Positions 1-7,526 of a DNA stretch of 35,445 bases are shown here, piece after piece. The first letter of the stretch is position 1. Each line of letters begins with the position of its first letter. The notes beneath the pieces are model-generated. The model was given only the letters and a program-made list of their open reading frames with translations, was not told the DNA's origin and searched no databases. The DNA comes from Bacteroidales bacterium UBA3289. GTDB lineage: Bacteria > Bacteroidota > Bacteroidia > Bacteroidales > UBA932. The position numbers were made by a program, and so were the translations under genes. The stretch lies in NCBI GenBank assembly GCA_002361625.1, contig DETL01000026.1:1-35445 (forward strand), read 5' to 3'.

Positions 1-8
1 TCACCCCA

Positions 9-40
9 TTTGTCTAATAGACCAATTATTCGTAATTTTG
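9..40 (+). promoter_or_regulatory. Bacteroidetes-type promoter of the exporter operon
   Basis: TTTG at 9-12 is followed by a 20-nt spacer and TAATTTTG at 33-40. This matches the Bacteroidetes primary-sigma consensus (TTTG, N19-21, TAnnTTTG) at every fixed position. The first start codon lies only 6 nt past the -7 box, so the leader would be one or two nucleotides. It implies that the operon starts inside this window. Confidence 0.75.
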
Positions 41-46
41 TAAATT

Positions 47-400
47 ATGCTGCGACTGATTATCCTTGCCGTTACCCAAAGCATCTTCCTGTGCGGGGGC
101 CAGGTCCTGCTGAAGCTGGGACTGGCCGCGTCGGGACCTTTCAGCTGGTCGTGGAGCTTCTTCCGCAACCAGCTTACGAACTGGTGGTTCCTTGCCTGCG
201 GCCTCTCGTTCGGGGTGGCTACCGTCCTTTGGATGTACATCCTCAAGCATTATCCCTTCAGTCTGGCTTACCCGCTGTCCTGCCTGAGTTATGCCTTCGG
301 GATGCTTGCCGCGATCTTCGTCTTCCATGAGCAGGTGGACTGGGTGCAGTGGGTCGGTGTCTTCCTCTTGATAAGCGGCTGCGTATTGATTGCCCGATGA
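47..400 (+). CDS. SMR/EamA-like small membrane protein (ArnE-type)
   Basis: A 117-residue protein with four predicted membrane helices (about 3-22, 46-66, 71-92 and 99-116). The first helix contains GQVLLKLG, typical of the EamA/ArnE side of the small multidrug resistance superfamily; the Glu conserved in true drug-exporting SMR proteins is not seen in this helix. ArnE-like proteins flip polyprenyl-phosphate-linked sugars, and a polyprenyl-phosphate-type glycosyltransferase lies three genes downstream. A role in moving a lipid-linked sugar is therefore possible but is inference. The stop overlaps the next start in an ATGA. The start at 47 is set by the promoter box ending at 40. Confidence 0.8.
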   Translation: MLRLIILAVTQSIFLCGGQVLLKLGLAASGPFSWSWSFFRNQLTNWWFLACGLSFGVATVLWMYILKHYPFSLAYPLSCLSYAFGMLAAIFVFHEQVDWVQWVGVFLLISGCVLIAR

Positions 401-918
401 AACGGCTGGTCCTCATACTTGCCGGCGTCCTCCTTTCGCTGGCCGCCTTTGCGCAAGACGCTCTCCTGGAACGCCTGAAGGCCGCGAATACCTTCGGGAC
501 GCTGCAGGCGGACTTCGTCCAGACGCGGCATAGCCAGATGCTCACGAAGGATCTCGTGAGTGAAGGAACCGTGGCGCTCCAGAGTCCGGACAAACTGCGC
601 TGGGAGGTACTGAAGCCGTATCGGAGCGTGTTTGTCACGGAAGGGGAGATTCCGGTACAGGGCCGCCGGTTCCGGATTCCGACGGACAAGGATTTTACGG
701 CGACGGTGCTGGAAGGAGAGGATGTCGTCGTGAAACTGGTTCCCCTGCGCCGCGACATGAAACAGATGTTCCGGGAAATCATCGTCCATGCCGACAAGAA
801 GTCCCTCCTGATCCGTTCCGTCCTCCTGGTTACCCCGGAAGGAGACTGGACCCAACTGGAGTTCAAGCATATCCGGACAGGGCACTCTATTGACCCGAAA
901 CTGTTTGAAAAAGAGTAA
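397..918 (+). CDS. LolA-like outer-membrane lipoprotein carrier protein
   Basis: A 173-residue secreted protein. Residues 1-19 form a signal peptide (MKR, hydrophobic core, cleavage after AFA before QD). The mature part has the LolA pattern: ANTFGTLQADFVQTRH near the N-terminus, an SEGTVAL / PDKLRWEVLKPY strand pair, then a VTPEGDWTQLEF repeat strand. LolA-fold proteins carry lipids or lipoproteins through the periplasm. The housekeeping lolA is normally elsewhere. A dedicated paralogue beside an MMPL exporter, dehydratase and acyltransferase is characteristic of aryl-polyene clusters (ApeL-like). The start overlaps the upstream stop, giving translational coupling. Confidence 0.8.
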   Translation: MKRLVLILAGVLLSLAAFAQDALLERLKAANTFGTLQADFVQTRHSQMLTKDLVSEGTVALQSPDKLRWEVLKPYRSVFVTEGEIPVQGRRFRIPTDKDFTATVLEGEDVVVKLVPLRRDMKQMFREIIVHADKKSLLIRSVLLVTPEGDWTQLEFKHIRTGHSIDPKLFEKE

Positions 919-919
919 G

Positions 920-1255
920 ATGCTTCGTTTCTCCCTCTATGAGACCATCCAGGTCGATGCGACCGGCGCAACGGTCCGTCTCCTGCCGGAATGTCCGGTG
1001 TTTCACGGACATTTCCCGGGATATCCCATCACGCCCGGGGTGTGCCTGGTGCAGATGGCCCTGGAACTGATCGGCGACCGGACGGGCCGTCCCGCGACGC
1101 TCGTGGCGGCGAAGAACATCAAGTTTACGAGTCCCATCCTTCCGGGGGCGGATACCCGGCTTCGTTTCAACCTTTCCGAAGCGGGCGAAAACTGGAGCGT
1201 GGAGGTGTACGAAGGCGACACCCTTTGTGCCAAAATGAGCCTGACCGTCTCATGA
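920..1255 (+). CDS. FabZ-like hot-dog 3-hydroxyacyl-ACP dehydratase
   Basis: A 111-residue single hot-dog domain. The FabZ active-site segment GHFPGYPITPG is at 30-40, with the catalytic-type His at residue 31. The second catalytic residue of FabZ, a Glu 14 positions later, is Gln here (Q45 in VCLVQM). A KNIKFTSPILPG segment in the middle is typical of the family. It would dehydrate an ACP-bound 3-hydroxyacyl chain, as ApeI/ApeP do in aryl-polyene synthesis, but the Gln leaves activity uncertain. The ATG at 920 is chosen 1 nt after the lolA-like stop; an in-frame ATG at 890 would overlap that gene for no reason. Its own stop overlaps the glycosyltransferase start. Confidence 0.8.
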   Translation: MLRFSLYETIQVDATGATVRLLPECPVFHGHFPGYPITPGVCLVQMALELIGDRTGRPATLVAAKNIKFTSPILPGADTRLRFNLSEAGENWSVEVYEGDTLCAKMSLTVS

Positions 1256-1962
1256 CCGATCCCCGTCATATCTGTGCCGTGATCCCTACCTATAACAATG
1301 GCGGTACGGTTGCGGAAGTCGTGCGTCGGGTCCTGCAGCAGGGACTGCCGGTCATCGTTGTGGACGATGGCAGTACGGATGGTACGCAGGACGCTTTGAA
1401 CGGATTGGATATCAAAATCTTACGACATAGTCAAAACCGGGGGAAAGGCATCGCCCTCCGCACCGGCCTGGAGGAGGCCCGGCGGCTGGGTTATCGCCAG
1501 GCCCTGACCATCGACGCGGACGGACAGCATGATCCGTCGGACATCCCGGCGCTTGTCTCGGCCGCCGCTCCGCGGACGCTCGTCGTCGGGAGCCGGAATA
1601 TCGCCGCCGAGGGCATGTCTTCCGGTAGTACTTTCGCGAACCGGTTCTCCAATTTCTGGTTCACGCTCCAGACGGCCCACAAGCTGCCGGATACCCAGAC
1701 CGGTTTCCGGATCTACCCGCTGGAGGACCTGCCCTCGCTGAAACTCCTGACGGCCCGGTATGAAGCCGAGCTTACCCTGCTTGTCTTTTCCGCCTGGAAG
1801 GGGCTGAAACTGGTCCCCGTCCCGGTGAAGGTCTATTATCCCGAGGACCGCGTGTCCCATTTCCGGCCCTTCGCCGACTTTTTCCGGATCAGCGTCCTGA
1901 ACACCGTCCTGTGTGTCCTGGCGCTTCTGTACGGTTATCCCCGGATGCTCATCGGCCGATGA
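1252..1962 (+). CDS. Family 2 glycosyltransferase (dolichol-phosphate mannosyltransferase-like)
   Basis: A 236-residue GT-A fold enzyme. The N-terminal CAVIPTYNN strand, VVDDGSTDGT near residue 40 and the metal-binding DADGQHDP near residue 87 are the standard DPM1/ArnC-like motifs. DTQTGFRIYP near residue 145 and a basic-aromatic VYYPEDRVSHFRP segment follow. One possible C-terminal membrane helix (about 210-230) would tie it to the inner membrane. The likely reaction is transfer of a sugar from a nucleotide donor to a polyprenyl phosphate or lipid acceptor; the acceptor is unknown. In E. coli aryl-polyene clusters, ApeJ combines a glycosyltransferase and an acyltransferase; here the glycosyltransferase stands alone. 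Both ends overlap neighbours by ATGA. Confidence 0.82.
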   Translation: MTDPRHICAVIPTYNNGGTVAEVVRRVLQQGLPVIVVDDGSTDGTQDALNGLDIKILRHSQNRGKGIALRTGLEEARRLGYRQALTIDADGQHDPSDIPALVSAAAPRTLVVGSRNIAAEGMSSGSTFANRFSNFWFTLQTAHKLPDTQTGFRIYPLEDLPSLKLLTARYEAELTLLVFSAWKGLKLVPVPVKVYYPEDRVSHFRPFADFFRISVLNTVLCVLALLYGYPRMLIGR

Positions 1963-4900
1963 AGCGGATCATCCTGCATATCTACGATTTCCTGTCGGCC
2001 CGGAAAGGGCTGGCGGTGGTCCTGCTGGCCGTTCTCATAGGCCTCTGCGCCCTGTCCGCCCTGCGGATGGACTACGAGGAGGACATCTCCGCCTTCCTGC
2101 CGCAGTCGGAGGAAAGCAAGCGGTATTCGGAGGTCTATAACCGCCTGGGACAGGACCGGATGGCCGTTTTCTTCGAGGCTCGCGACACGGCGGAAACCGA
2201 TCCCTACCGCCTGATGGACGCCATGACCGCCTTCGGCGGGATCTGGGCCGATGCCGATACGGCCCGCCTCGTCCCGGACCTGCGGGTGAGTACCGATGCC
2301 GATGCGGTCGAAACGGTCTTCGGCTTCATCCGGGAGAACTGGCCCTATTTCCTGACGGAGGCCGATTATGCCCGCATGGACTCCCTCCTGGCCCTTCCCG
2401 GCTATGTCCACGACCGGATGGAGGAAAACCGCCGGAGTTTTTATTCGTTGGCTTCCGGATTTGCATCGACCTATTTCAGGAGCGATCCGCTGGGGTTGTT
2501 TTCGCCGGTCCTGAAGCGCCTGGAAGCGTTGAATCCCTCTACCCGGAGCCGGGTGGAGGACGGTTTCCTGTTCACGGGGGACGGCCGCACCGGCGTCGTC
2601 CTTTTCAATTCGCCCTTCGGAGGCAGCGAATCGGGCCGGAATGCGGAGCTGGTGGCTCTTCTGCAGACGGTCAAGGCCCGGACGGAGGCGGAATTCCCGG
2701 ACATCGCCGTCACCTCCACCGGCGGTCCGGAAGTGGCTGTCGGGAATGCCTCCCGCATCAAGAAAGATTCTTTCCTGGCCTTGGCCCTGGCGGCGATCCT
2801 CATTTGCATCGTCCTCTGGCTCAGTTATAAACGCGTTGTCGACGTGTTCTGGATCCTGGTATCCATCCTCTCCGGATCCCTGTTCGCCCTCGGGATCATC
2901 GCCCTCTTCAAGAGTTCTGTTTCCCTGATCGTGCTAGGCATCGGGTCCATGATCATCGGCATCGCCGTGAATTATCCGCTCCACTATGTGGACCACCTGA
3001 AGTATCAGCCGGACAAGCGGAAAGCCCTGGCGGAACAGGTGAATCCGCTCCTGGTGGGCAACATCACCACCGTGGGGGCATTCCTGTCCCTGCTCCTCCT
3101 GAAGGCCGATGCGCTCCATGACTTCGGGTTCATCGGGGCGATGATGCTGGTGGGGACGATCCTGTTCGTCCTCGTTTTCCTGCCCGTGTTCGTTCCGGAA
3201 GCCACCCGCCCCCGGACGACCCTGAAACTGGACCTGGACCGGCACATCCATCTTTCTCAGAAGGCCCGGAAAGCCGTTTTTGCAGGTTTTCTGGTCCTGA
3301 CCGCCCTCCTGGGCTGGCTTTCCACGAAGGTTTCCTTCGACGCGGACATGCACCATATCAACTACATGACCCCGGAGCAGTCCCGCGGTTTCGCCCTCCT
3401 GGAGGGGATGGGCGCTTCCCGGGACGGCGTCTCCACCGTCTATGTGGTTGCGACCGGCGCTACGGCCGAGGAGGCGCTGCAAGTCAATGAGTCCCTTCCT
3501 TTGGAAGGAGCCACCGGCCTGGGCGCTTTCCTGCCGTCCCGAAAGGAACAGGCCGTCCGCCTGGCCCGCTGGAATGCTTTCCTGGAGCGGCATCCGGACC
3601 TGTCGGACCGTATCATCGACGAGGGCCTGAAGGCGGATTTCACGGCCCATGCCTTCCAGCCGTTCTTCGACCTCCTGGACCGGGACCTGACGGTGCAGGA
3701 GGTGGATTATTTCGCGCCGATTACGGAAACGATCGGGCAGGCGATGTATTTGCCGGGAGAGGGGAAGGTGCAGGTGGTCAATTACTTGAGAACGGATGTG
3801 GAGGCGCTTCGGGCGCGGTTGCCGGAGGGGGCTTTCGCCTTTACGACGGAAGACGTGTCGGGGACGCTGGTGAGGCTGCTGTCGGAGGATTTCGACCGGA
3901 TCGGCCTGCTCTGTTCGATGATCGTCTTTTTCTTCCTGTGGCTGTCTTTCGGCCGGCTGGAACTGAGCCTCGCCTCTTTCCTGCCGCTGGCCGTGGGCTG
4001 GGTCTGGATCCTGGGGACGATGCGTCTGTTCGGCCTGCAGTTCAACATTGTCAATATCATCCTGGCCACCTTCATCTTCGGCCAGGGGGACGATTATACC
4101 ATCTTCATGACCGAGGGGCTGATGTACGAATATGCGACGGGAAAAAGGATCCTGCGCTCTTTCAAGAACGCCGTGGTCCTGTCGGCCCTCATCATGTTCA
4201 TCGGCATCGGCGCCCTTGTCGTTGCCCGGCACCCGGCGCTGCGGTCGCTGGCGGAAGTGACGGTCATCGGTATGTTTACCGTCGTGGTCATGGCTTATTA
4301 CCTGCCACCGCTGGTATTCCGCTTCCTGACCCGCAAGAAAGGGGAGCCCCGGAAAGTGGCCTGGACCCTCGGGCGCTCGCTCCGGACCGGTTACATCTTC
4401 GTCGTGTTCCTCCTGGCGATGCTGGGATTGTCCGTGTGGACCTTCTTCCTGTTCCTGGGTGGCCGGACGCAGCGGAAGCAGGAGCGCTATCGGAATGCCC
4501 TGATGAAGACGGCCCGGCTGGCGTTGAAGGCCATTCCCGGTTGTCCCTACACCTACTCGAACCCGTACGGCGAGGACTTCTCCAAGCCGGCCATGTATAT
4601 CTGCAACCACCAGTCGCATTTGGATGTCCTGGCCATCCTGGCCCTGCATCCGAAGTTGATCCTGATGACCAACGAGTGGGTCTGGAACAGTCCGTTCTAC
4701 GGATACCTGATCCGGAAGGCGGAGTTCTACCCGGTCATGGAAGGCCTGGAGAAGAACCTGGAACACATGAAGGACCTGACGGCCCGCGGCTACTCCATCG
4801 TCATCTTCCCGGAAGGGACGCGGAGTCCGGATTGCCGGATCCAGCGCTTCCACCGGGGGGCTTTCCTTTCCGCGCGGGAGCTGGGACTGCCCGTCCTGCC

Positions 4901-5375
4901 GCTGTACATCCACGGTTTCGGCTATGCCTTGCCCAAGAAGGACTTCCTGCTGCGGAAGGCCGGCCTGTATATGGAGGTGGGGAAGCGGTTTGAGGTGCCG
5001 GAAGGGGATCTGGCCGCCTTTACCCGGGAAGTCCGTCACCGGTATCAGGCCGAATATGCCCGGATCCGCCGGGAACGGGAGACGGCGGCCTACAATGCGG
5101 TTTATGTCCGTTACCAGTACCTGTACAAGGGACACGATGCCGATGCGGAATGCCGCCGGGTTCTCATCCCGGAAACCATCGCCCGGGTCGATGCCCTCAC
5201 GGGAACGGAACTCACCATCCCGGAGGCCGGTTGCGGCGTCTATGCCCTCCTCGTGGCCCTGACGCATCCGGAAATGCAGGTGCTGGCCTATGAGGAAGAC
5301 GAAGACAAGTATCTGACGGCTGTCCGCTGTGCGGGTGTTCCGGACAATTTGACGTATATTTGCGGAAAGGAATGA
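1959..5375 (+). CDS. MMPL/RND-family exporter fused to a PlsC-type acyltransferase and a short methyltransferase-like tail
   Basis: A 1138-residue fusion. Residues 1-800 are an MMPL (COG4258-like) RND exporter: a first helix at 17-36, a periplasmic loop, helices at about 268-415, another at about 437-453, a second loop, and helices at about 647-790. The second repeat holds GQGDDY (708-713), the proton-relay type motif; the first repeat has GIAVNY (334-339). After an extra helix (about 810-835) comes a 1-acylglycerol-3-phosphate acyltransferase domain with HX4D (H884 to D889, NHQSHLD) and FPEGTR (950-955). The last 60 residues start like a class I methyltransferase (EAGCG near 1090) but end after about three strands. 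It likely exports and/or acylates the product of this operon. Start and stop overlap neighbours by ATGA. Confidence 0.85.
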   Translation: MKRIILHIYDFLSARKGLAVVLLAVLIGLCALSALRMDYEEDISAFLPQSEESKRYSEVYNRLGQDRMAVFFEARDTAETDPYRLMDAMTAFGGIWADADTARLVPDLRVSTDADAVETVFGFIRENWPYFLTEADYARMDSLLALPGYVHDRMEENRRSFYSLASGFASTYFRSDPLGLFSPVLKRLEALNPSTRSRVEDGFLFTGDGRTGVVLFNSPFGGSESGRNAELVALLQTVKARTEAEFPDIAVTSTGGPEVAVGNASRIKKDSFLALALAAILICIVLWLSYKRVVDVFWILVSILSGSLFALGIIALFKSSVSLIVLGIGSMIIGIAVNYPLHYVDHLKYQPDKRKALAEQVNPLLVGNITTVGAFLSLLLLKADALHDFGFIGAMMLVGTILFVLVFLPVFVPEATRPRTTLKLDLDRHIHLSQKARKAVFAGFLVLTALLGWLSTKVSFDADMHHINYMTPEQSRGFALLEGMGASRDGVSTVYVVATGATAEEALQVNESLPLEGATGLGAFLPSRKEQAVRLARWNAFLERHPDLSDRIIDEGLKADFTAHAFQPFFDLLDRDLTVQEVDYFAPITETIGQAMYLPGEGKVQVVNYLRTDVEALRARLPEGAFAFTTEDVSGTLVRLLSEDFDRIGLLCSMIVFFFLWLSFGRLELSLASFLPLAVGWVWILGTMRLFGLQFNIVNIILATFIFGQGDDYTIFMTEGLMYEYATGKRILRSFKNAVVLSALIMFIGIGALVVARHPALRSLAEVTVIGMFTVVVMAYYLPPLVFRFLTRKKGEPRKVAWTLGRSLRTGYIFVVFLLAMLGLSVWTFFLFLGGRTQRKQERYRNALMKTARLALKAIPGCPYTYSNPYGEDFSKPAMYICNHQSHLDVLAILALHPKLILMTNEWVWNSPFYGYLIRKAEFYPVMEGLEKNLEHMKDLTARGYSIVIFPEGTRSPDCRIQRFHRGAFLSARELGLPVLPLYIHGFGYALPKKDFLLRKAGLYMEVGKRFEVPEGDLAAFTREVRHRYQAEYARIRRERETAAYNAVYVRYQYLYKGHDADAECRRVLIPETIARVDALTGTELTIPEAGCGVYALLVALTHPEMQVLAYEEDEDKYLTAVRCAGVPDNLTYICGKE

Positions 5376-6241
5376 AAAATAGAACCTACCTGCTGCTCCT
5401 GCTGATCCTCTGGATCCCGCTCGGCCTCCGGGCCCGGACCGTGAAAGTCTGGGAAGGGACGCCGGTGCGGGCCGCTTCCGTCACCCTGACGGAGTATCTT
5501 CCGGAAGGAGAGCCCCTGGCCGCGGTTGTCGTGTGTCCGGGCGGCAGCTATTTCTGGCTGGACAAGGAAGGGGAGGGAAGCCTTGTGGGCGAGTGGCTCG
5601 CCTCGCAGGGCATTGCTGCCTATGTGCTGCATTACCGCACCGGCGGCTGGTTCCATTTCACGTTCCATACCCGGGCCCTCTTCGGCGGAAACCGCCATCC
5701 CGACATGATCTCGGACCTGCAGCGGGCGCTGCAGCTCGTCCGGGCGCAGTATGACGGTCCGGTGGGCGCCATGGGCTTTTCGGCCGGGGGACACCTGGTG
5801 ATGTCGGCCGGAGAGTTCTTCGGGACGGATTTCACGGGCCTGGGGCTGGATACCTCGCTCCGGCCGGATTTCGTGGCCCCCATCTATCCGGTCGTGTCGA
5901 TGCGGGAACCCTGCACGCACGCCCGTTCCCGGAGGGGATTGCTGGGAGACGGAAGGACCGGTCAGCAGGCGCTCCGGGATTCCCTGTCCCTGGAATGCCA
6001 TGTGCGGCCGGATACCCCGCCGGTGTTCCTGCTGTGCTGTGACGACGATCCGGTCGTGGATCCCCGGAATTCGGACCTGCTGGATGCGGCGCTCACGGAA
6101 AAAGGCGTCCTGCACCGCTATGTCCGCTATCATGCCGGCGGCCATGGGTTTGGATCCGACAGGGAAAAGTTTACGGCGGAGACCGCCCGTTGGCAGGCGG
6201 CGTTCCTCGATTGGTTGAAAGAGATTGACTATGGACATTGA
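5372..6241 (+). CDS. Secreted alpha/beta-hydrolase (BD-FAE/acetyl-esterase-like)
   Basis: A 289-residue protein with an N-terminal hydrophobic signal (residues 5-20, ending LRA-RT), so probably periplasmic. The oxyanion segment CPGGSYFW is near residue 60. The nucleophile elbow is GFSAGGH with Ser137. An acidic cluster DDDPVVD (224-230) and HAGGHGF with His258 supply the other triad members. This is the layout of the acetyl-xylan-esterase-like/BD-FAE hydrolases. In this operon it may remove or transfer an acyl group on the exported lipid, in the position where aryl-polyene clusters often carry a thioesterase. That role is inference. The ATG at 5372 overlaps the exporter stop; 11 nt overlap with the next gene. 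Confidence 0.78.
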   Translation: MKNRTYLLLLLILWIPLGLRARTVKVWEGTPVRAASVTLTEYLPEGEPLAAVVVCPGGSYFWLDKEGEGSLVGEWLASQGIAAYVLHYRTGGWFHFTFHTRALFGGNRHPDMISDLQRALQLVRAQYDGPVGAMGFSAGGHLVMSAGEFFGTDFTGLGLDTSLRPDFVAPIYPVVSMREPCTHARSRRGLLGDGRTGQQALRDSLSLECHVRPDTPPVFLLCCDDDPVVDPRNSDLLDAALTEKGVLHRYVRYHAGGHGFGSDREKFTAETARWQAAFLDWLKEIDYGH

Positions 6242-7526
6242 ATTCAAGAGGCCGGAAGAGATCAAGGCCTATCAGGAAGGGCTCCTTGCGGAGGCGCTCC
6301 GGTACCTGGCGGACCATTCCAAGTACTATCAGCGGATGTTCGACAGTTACCATATCGACATCACGAAAATCCGGACGCTGGAGGACCTCGTGAAGATTCC
6401 TTTCACGGAAAAGAAGGACCTGCAGCTGTTCAACGACGATTTCCTGTGCTGCCCCAAGGCGAAGATCGTGGACTATGTCACGACCTCCGGCACCCTGGGC
6501 GATCCCGTGACCTTCGGCTGCACCGACAAGGACCTGCAGCGCCTCGCTTTCAATGAGAAGAAATCCTTCTCCTGCGCGGGGGTGAAGCCCGGCGACATCG
6601 TCCAGCTCATGACCACCATCGACAAGCGTTTCATGGCGGGCCTGGCCTACTTCCTGGGAATCCGGGAACTTGGCGCCAGCATCATCCGCGTGGGCAACGG
6701 GATCCCGGAACTGCAGTGGGATACGATCCAGCGCCTGAAGCCGGACACCATCATGTGCGTCCCTTCCTTTATCCTGCGGCTCATCCAGTATGCGGAAGAG
6801 CACGGCATCGACTACCGGAATTCCTCCGTCAGGCGGATCATCGGTATCGGGGAAGGCCTCCGGGACCAGCATTTCGAGCTGAACCTCCTGGGGCGCCGGA
6901 TCAAGGAAAAATGGGACGTGGACCTGTTCGCCACCTATTCCTCCACGGAAATGGGCGCCACCTTCTCCGAGTGTCCTTATGGCTGTGGCGGACACGTGCA
7001 TCCGGAACTGATCATCGTGGAGATCATCGGCGAGGACGACCTGCCGGTACCGGACGGCGAGGTGGGGGAGATCGTCGTCACCACCCTGGGTGTGGAAGGC
7101 ATGCCGCTGCTGCGGTTCCGCACGGGCGACATGGCCGCGAAGATCACGGACCAGTGCCAGTGCGGCCGCTGGTCATACAGGCTCACGCCGCTGGTGGGCC
7201 GCAAGAACAACATGATCAAGCTCAAGGGCACCACGCTGTATCCGCCGGCCGTGAACGATGTCCTGGACAATACGGACTATGTGGAGAACTATGTGGTCGT
7301 GGTGGAGGAGAGCGACGCCGGAACGGACGATGTCATCGTCAAGCTGGGCCTCAAGTACCAGCCGGACTTCGACCCGGTCAAGGACCTCAAGGACCGCTTC
7401 CGTTCCCGCATCCGGGTTGCGCCGCGCGTCGAGATCCTGCCGGTTCCGGAGATCGCTGCCGTCAATTTCCCCGCGAAGTCCCGGAAACCCGTGAAATTCA
7501 TCGACAACCGCCCCAAGCATGTTTGA
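6231..7526 (+). CDS. Phenylacetate-CoA ligase-like AMP-forming acyl/aryl-CoA ligase
   Basis: A 431-residue PaaK-family adenylating enzyme, close to the usual length of about 435. It shows the N-terminal YYQRMFDSYHID segment, a phosphate-binding loop TTSGTLGDPV near residue 85 (Leu-Gly-Asp where PaaK has Thr-Gly-Lys), YSSTEMG near residue 235, and LRFRTGD near residue 295. A C-terminal domain ends FPAKSRKPVKFIDNR with several candidate catalytic lysines. It would activate an aryl or other carboxylic acid as an adenylate and load it onto CoA or ACP. In this operon that could be the starter acid of an aryl polyene (ApeH role). The substrate cannot be read from sequence. A TTG 6 nt upstream was not chosen because the ATG at 6231 is better. 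Confidence 0.8.
   Translation: MDIEFKRPEEIKAYQEGLLAEALRYLADHSKYYQRMFDSYHIDITKIRTLEDLVKIPFTEKKDLQLFNDDFLCCPKAKIVDYVTTSGTLGDPVTFGCTDKDLQRLAFNEKKSFSCAGVKPGDIVQLMTTIDKRFMAGLAYFLGIRELGASIIRVGNGIPELQWDTIQRLKPDTIMCVPSFILRLIQYAEEHGIDYRNSSVRRIIGIGEGLRDQHFELNLLGRRIKEKWDVDLFATYSSTEMGATFSECPYGCGGHVHPELIIVEIIGEDDLPVPDGEVGEIVVTTLGVEGMPLLRFRTGDMAAKITDQCQCGRWSYRLTPLVGRKNNMIKLKGTTLYPPAVNDVLDNTDYVENYVVVVEESDAGTDDVIVKLGLKYQPDFDPVKDLKDRFRSRIRVAPRVEILPVPEIAAVNFPAKSRKPVKFIDNRPKHV

Noticed and set aside
991..1251. N-terminal extension of the GT2 frame
   Set aside because: It runs through the dehydratase gene in another frame; the GT2 motif block begins right after ATG 1252, which overlaps the upstream stop.
2934..5267. 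777-codon open frame antisense to the MMPL exporter gene
   Set aside because: It is rich in Arg, Gln, Gly and His with no recognisable domain, and lies wholly opposite a gene with clear motifs. High GC removes stops from the opposite strand.
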